The position numbers and the translations under genes are program-made. A stretch of 20,003 bases of DNA, from contig JAFAIV010000416.1 of NCBI GenBank assembly GCA_019236545.1, forward strand, positions 1 to 20,003. The letters are read 5' to 3'. Positions 19,450 through 20,003 of this stretch are shown piece by piece; positions within the stretch are counted from its first letter, which is position 1, and each line of letters opens with the position of its first letter. This DNA is from Actinomycetota bacterium. GTDB lineage: Bacteria > Actinomycetota > Thermoleophilia > Gaiellales > Gaiellaceae. The notes under the pieces were generated by a model, which worked only from the letters and a program-made list of their open reading frames with translations, was not told the DNA's origin and searched no databases.

Positions 19450-20003
19450 TCGACCTCCGCTCCGACACGCTGACCAGGCCCGTCCCCGAGATGCTCGCCG
19501 CGATGGCGGCCGCCGAGGTGGGGGACGAGCAGTACCTCGAGGATCCGACGACGAACGAGCTCCAGCGCCGGATGGCGGAGCTGCTCGGCCACGAGGCGGC
19601 CCTCTTCCTGCCGACGGCGACGATGGCGAACCAGGCCGCGCTGCGCGCGCAGACGAGGCCGGGCGGGGTGCTGCTCGCCGAGGAGCGGACGCATATCCTC
19701 GTCTACGAGTGGGGCGGTCCGGCGATCCACTCCGGGCTGATCATGCGCGGCGTTCCGTCCGAGCACGGCCGGCTCACACCGCGGCACGTCTGGGCGGAGA
19801 ACGACCCCGACCTCGGGCCGGGCGGGGTCGTCGTGCTCGAGAACACGCACCGGAGCTCCGGCGGGACGATCTGGCCGCTCGACGAGCTCCGGGCGACGAT
19901 CGACGCGGCGCGCGAGCGCGGGGCGGCCGTCCATCTCGACGGGGCGAGGCTCTTCAACGCGTCCGTTGCCGCCGGCCTGCCGCCCTCGGCGTGGGCGTCG
20001 CTC
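19446..20003 (+). CDS. ltaE: Low-specificity L-threonine aldolase (3' partial)
   Basis: Threonine aldolase is a PLP enzyme (fold type I, beta-eliminating lyase family) that splits L-threonine or allo-threonine to glycine and acetaldehyde. The first 186 codons are present and the frame is open at the window end. Seen are IDLRSDTLTRPVPEMLAAM, EVGDEQYLEDPTTNELQ, ALFLPTATMANQAAL, ENTHRSSGGTIWPL and VHLDGARLFNAS, whose aspartate pairs with the PLP pyridine nitrogen. The Schiff-base lysine would lie beyond the end. Usual length is about 340 residues. GTG 19446 lies in the oxidase stop (GTGA). Its glycine product is the substrate of the gcv system encoded at 11899-16192, a metabolic link that the sequence suggests but does not prove. 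Confidence 0.9.
   Translation, partial: MIDLRSDTLTRPVPEMLAAMAAAEVGDEQYLEDPTTNELQRRMAELLGHEAALFLPTATMANQAALRAQTRPGGVLLAEERTHILVYEWGGPAIHSGLIMRGVPSEHGRLTPRHVWAENDPDLGPGGVVVLENTHRSSGGTIWPLDELRATIDAARERGAAVHLDGARLFNASVAAGLPPSAWASL

Overview
The window is a gene-dense, very G+C-rich bacterial chromosome segment (by eye about 70% or more; not computed). Codon third positions are almost all G or C, and GTG starts are common. The gene order points to Actinomycetota: a division and cell-wall (dcw) cluster with no ftsA between ftsQ and ftsZ, and an FtsZ carrying the AGEGGGTGTG form of the tubulin signature that I associate with this phylum. The glycine decarboxylase is split into two chains, unlike the single-chain GcvP I know from Streptomyces and Mycobacterium. 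That suggests a deep branch such as Thermoleophilia/Gaiellales; the placement is inference. MurE carries the DNPR motif, so the peptidoglycan should contain meso-diaminopimelate.

Region 1 (1-11739) is the dcw cluster, all on the + strand: murE (5' end outside the window), murF, mraY, a SAM-dependent methyltransferase not usual in this cluster, murD, ftsW, murG, murC, murB, ftsQ and ftsZ. These genes make UDP-MurNAc-pentapeptide, lipid I and lipid II, and then the septal ring. Most neighbours overlap by four bases (NTGA). The run is broken at three places, each with regulatory-looking sequence: before murD, before ftsQ and before ftsZ. The murD and ftsQ leaders share a near-identical start. 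ftsZ has a clear TTGACA-N17-TACCCT promoter, a repeated 16-base element and a possible 36-codon upstream ORF.

Region 2 (11740-16599) follows a strong terminator. It holds the glycine cleavage operon gcvT-gcvH-gcvPA-gcvPB and a GNAT acetyltransferase that overlaps the end of gcvPB. The L-protein gene (lpd) is not in the window.

Region 3 (16600-20003) holds a stand-alone cyclic-nucleotide-binding-domain protein coupled to a small secreted protein. Next are rlmN on the - strand and, divergent from it across only 36 bp, an R2-like ligand-binding oxidase with all metal and cross-link residues present. A threonine aldolase, cut by the window end, is coupled to the oxidase. Threonine aldolase makes glycine, the substrate of the gcv system encoded nearby. 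Several genes here have a TANNNT-like -10 box 6-9 nt before the start codon, so leaderless mRNAs are likely.

No RNA gene, IS element, CRISPR array or prophage was seen. No stretch over 300 bases lacks a gene; the longest gap is 3938-4134. I found no clearly new enzyme system. The most interesting signals are the paired murD/ftsQ leaders, the ftsQ-ftsZ control region, two apparent CTG starts, the methyltransferase inside the dcw cluster, the compact MurC, and the long ftsW/murG overlap.
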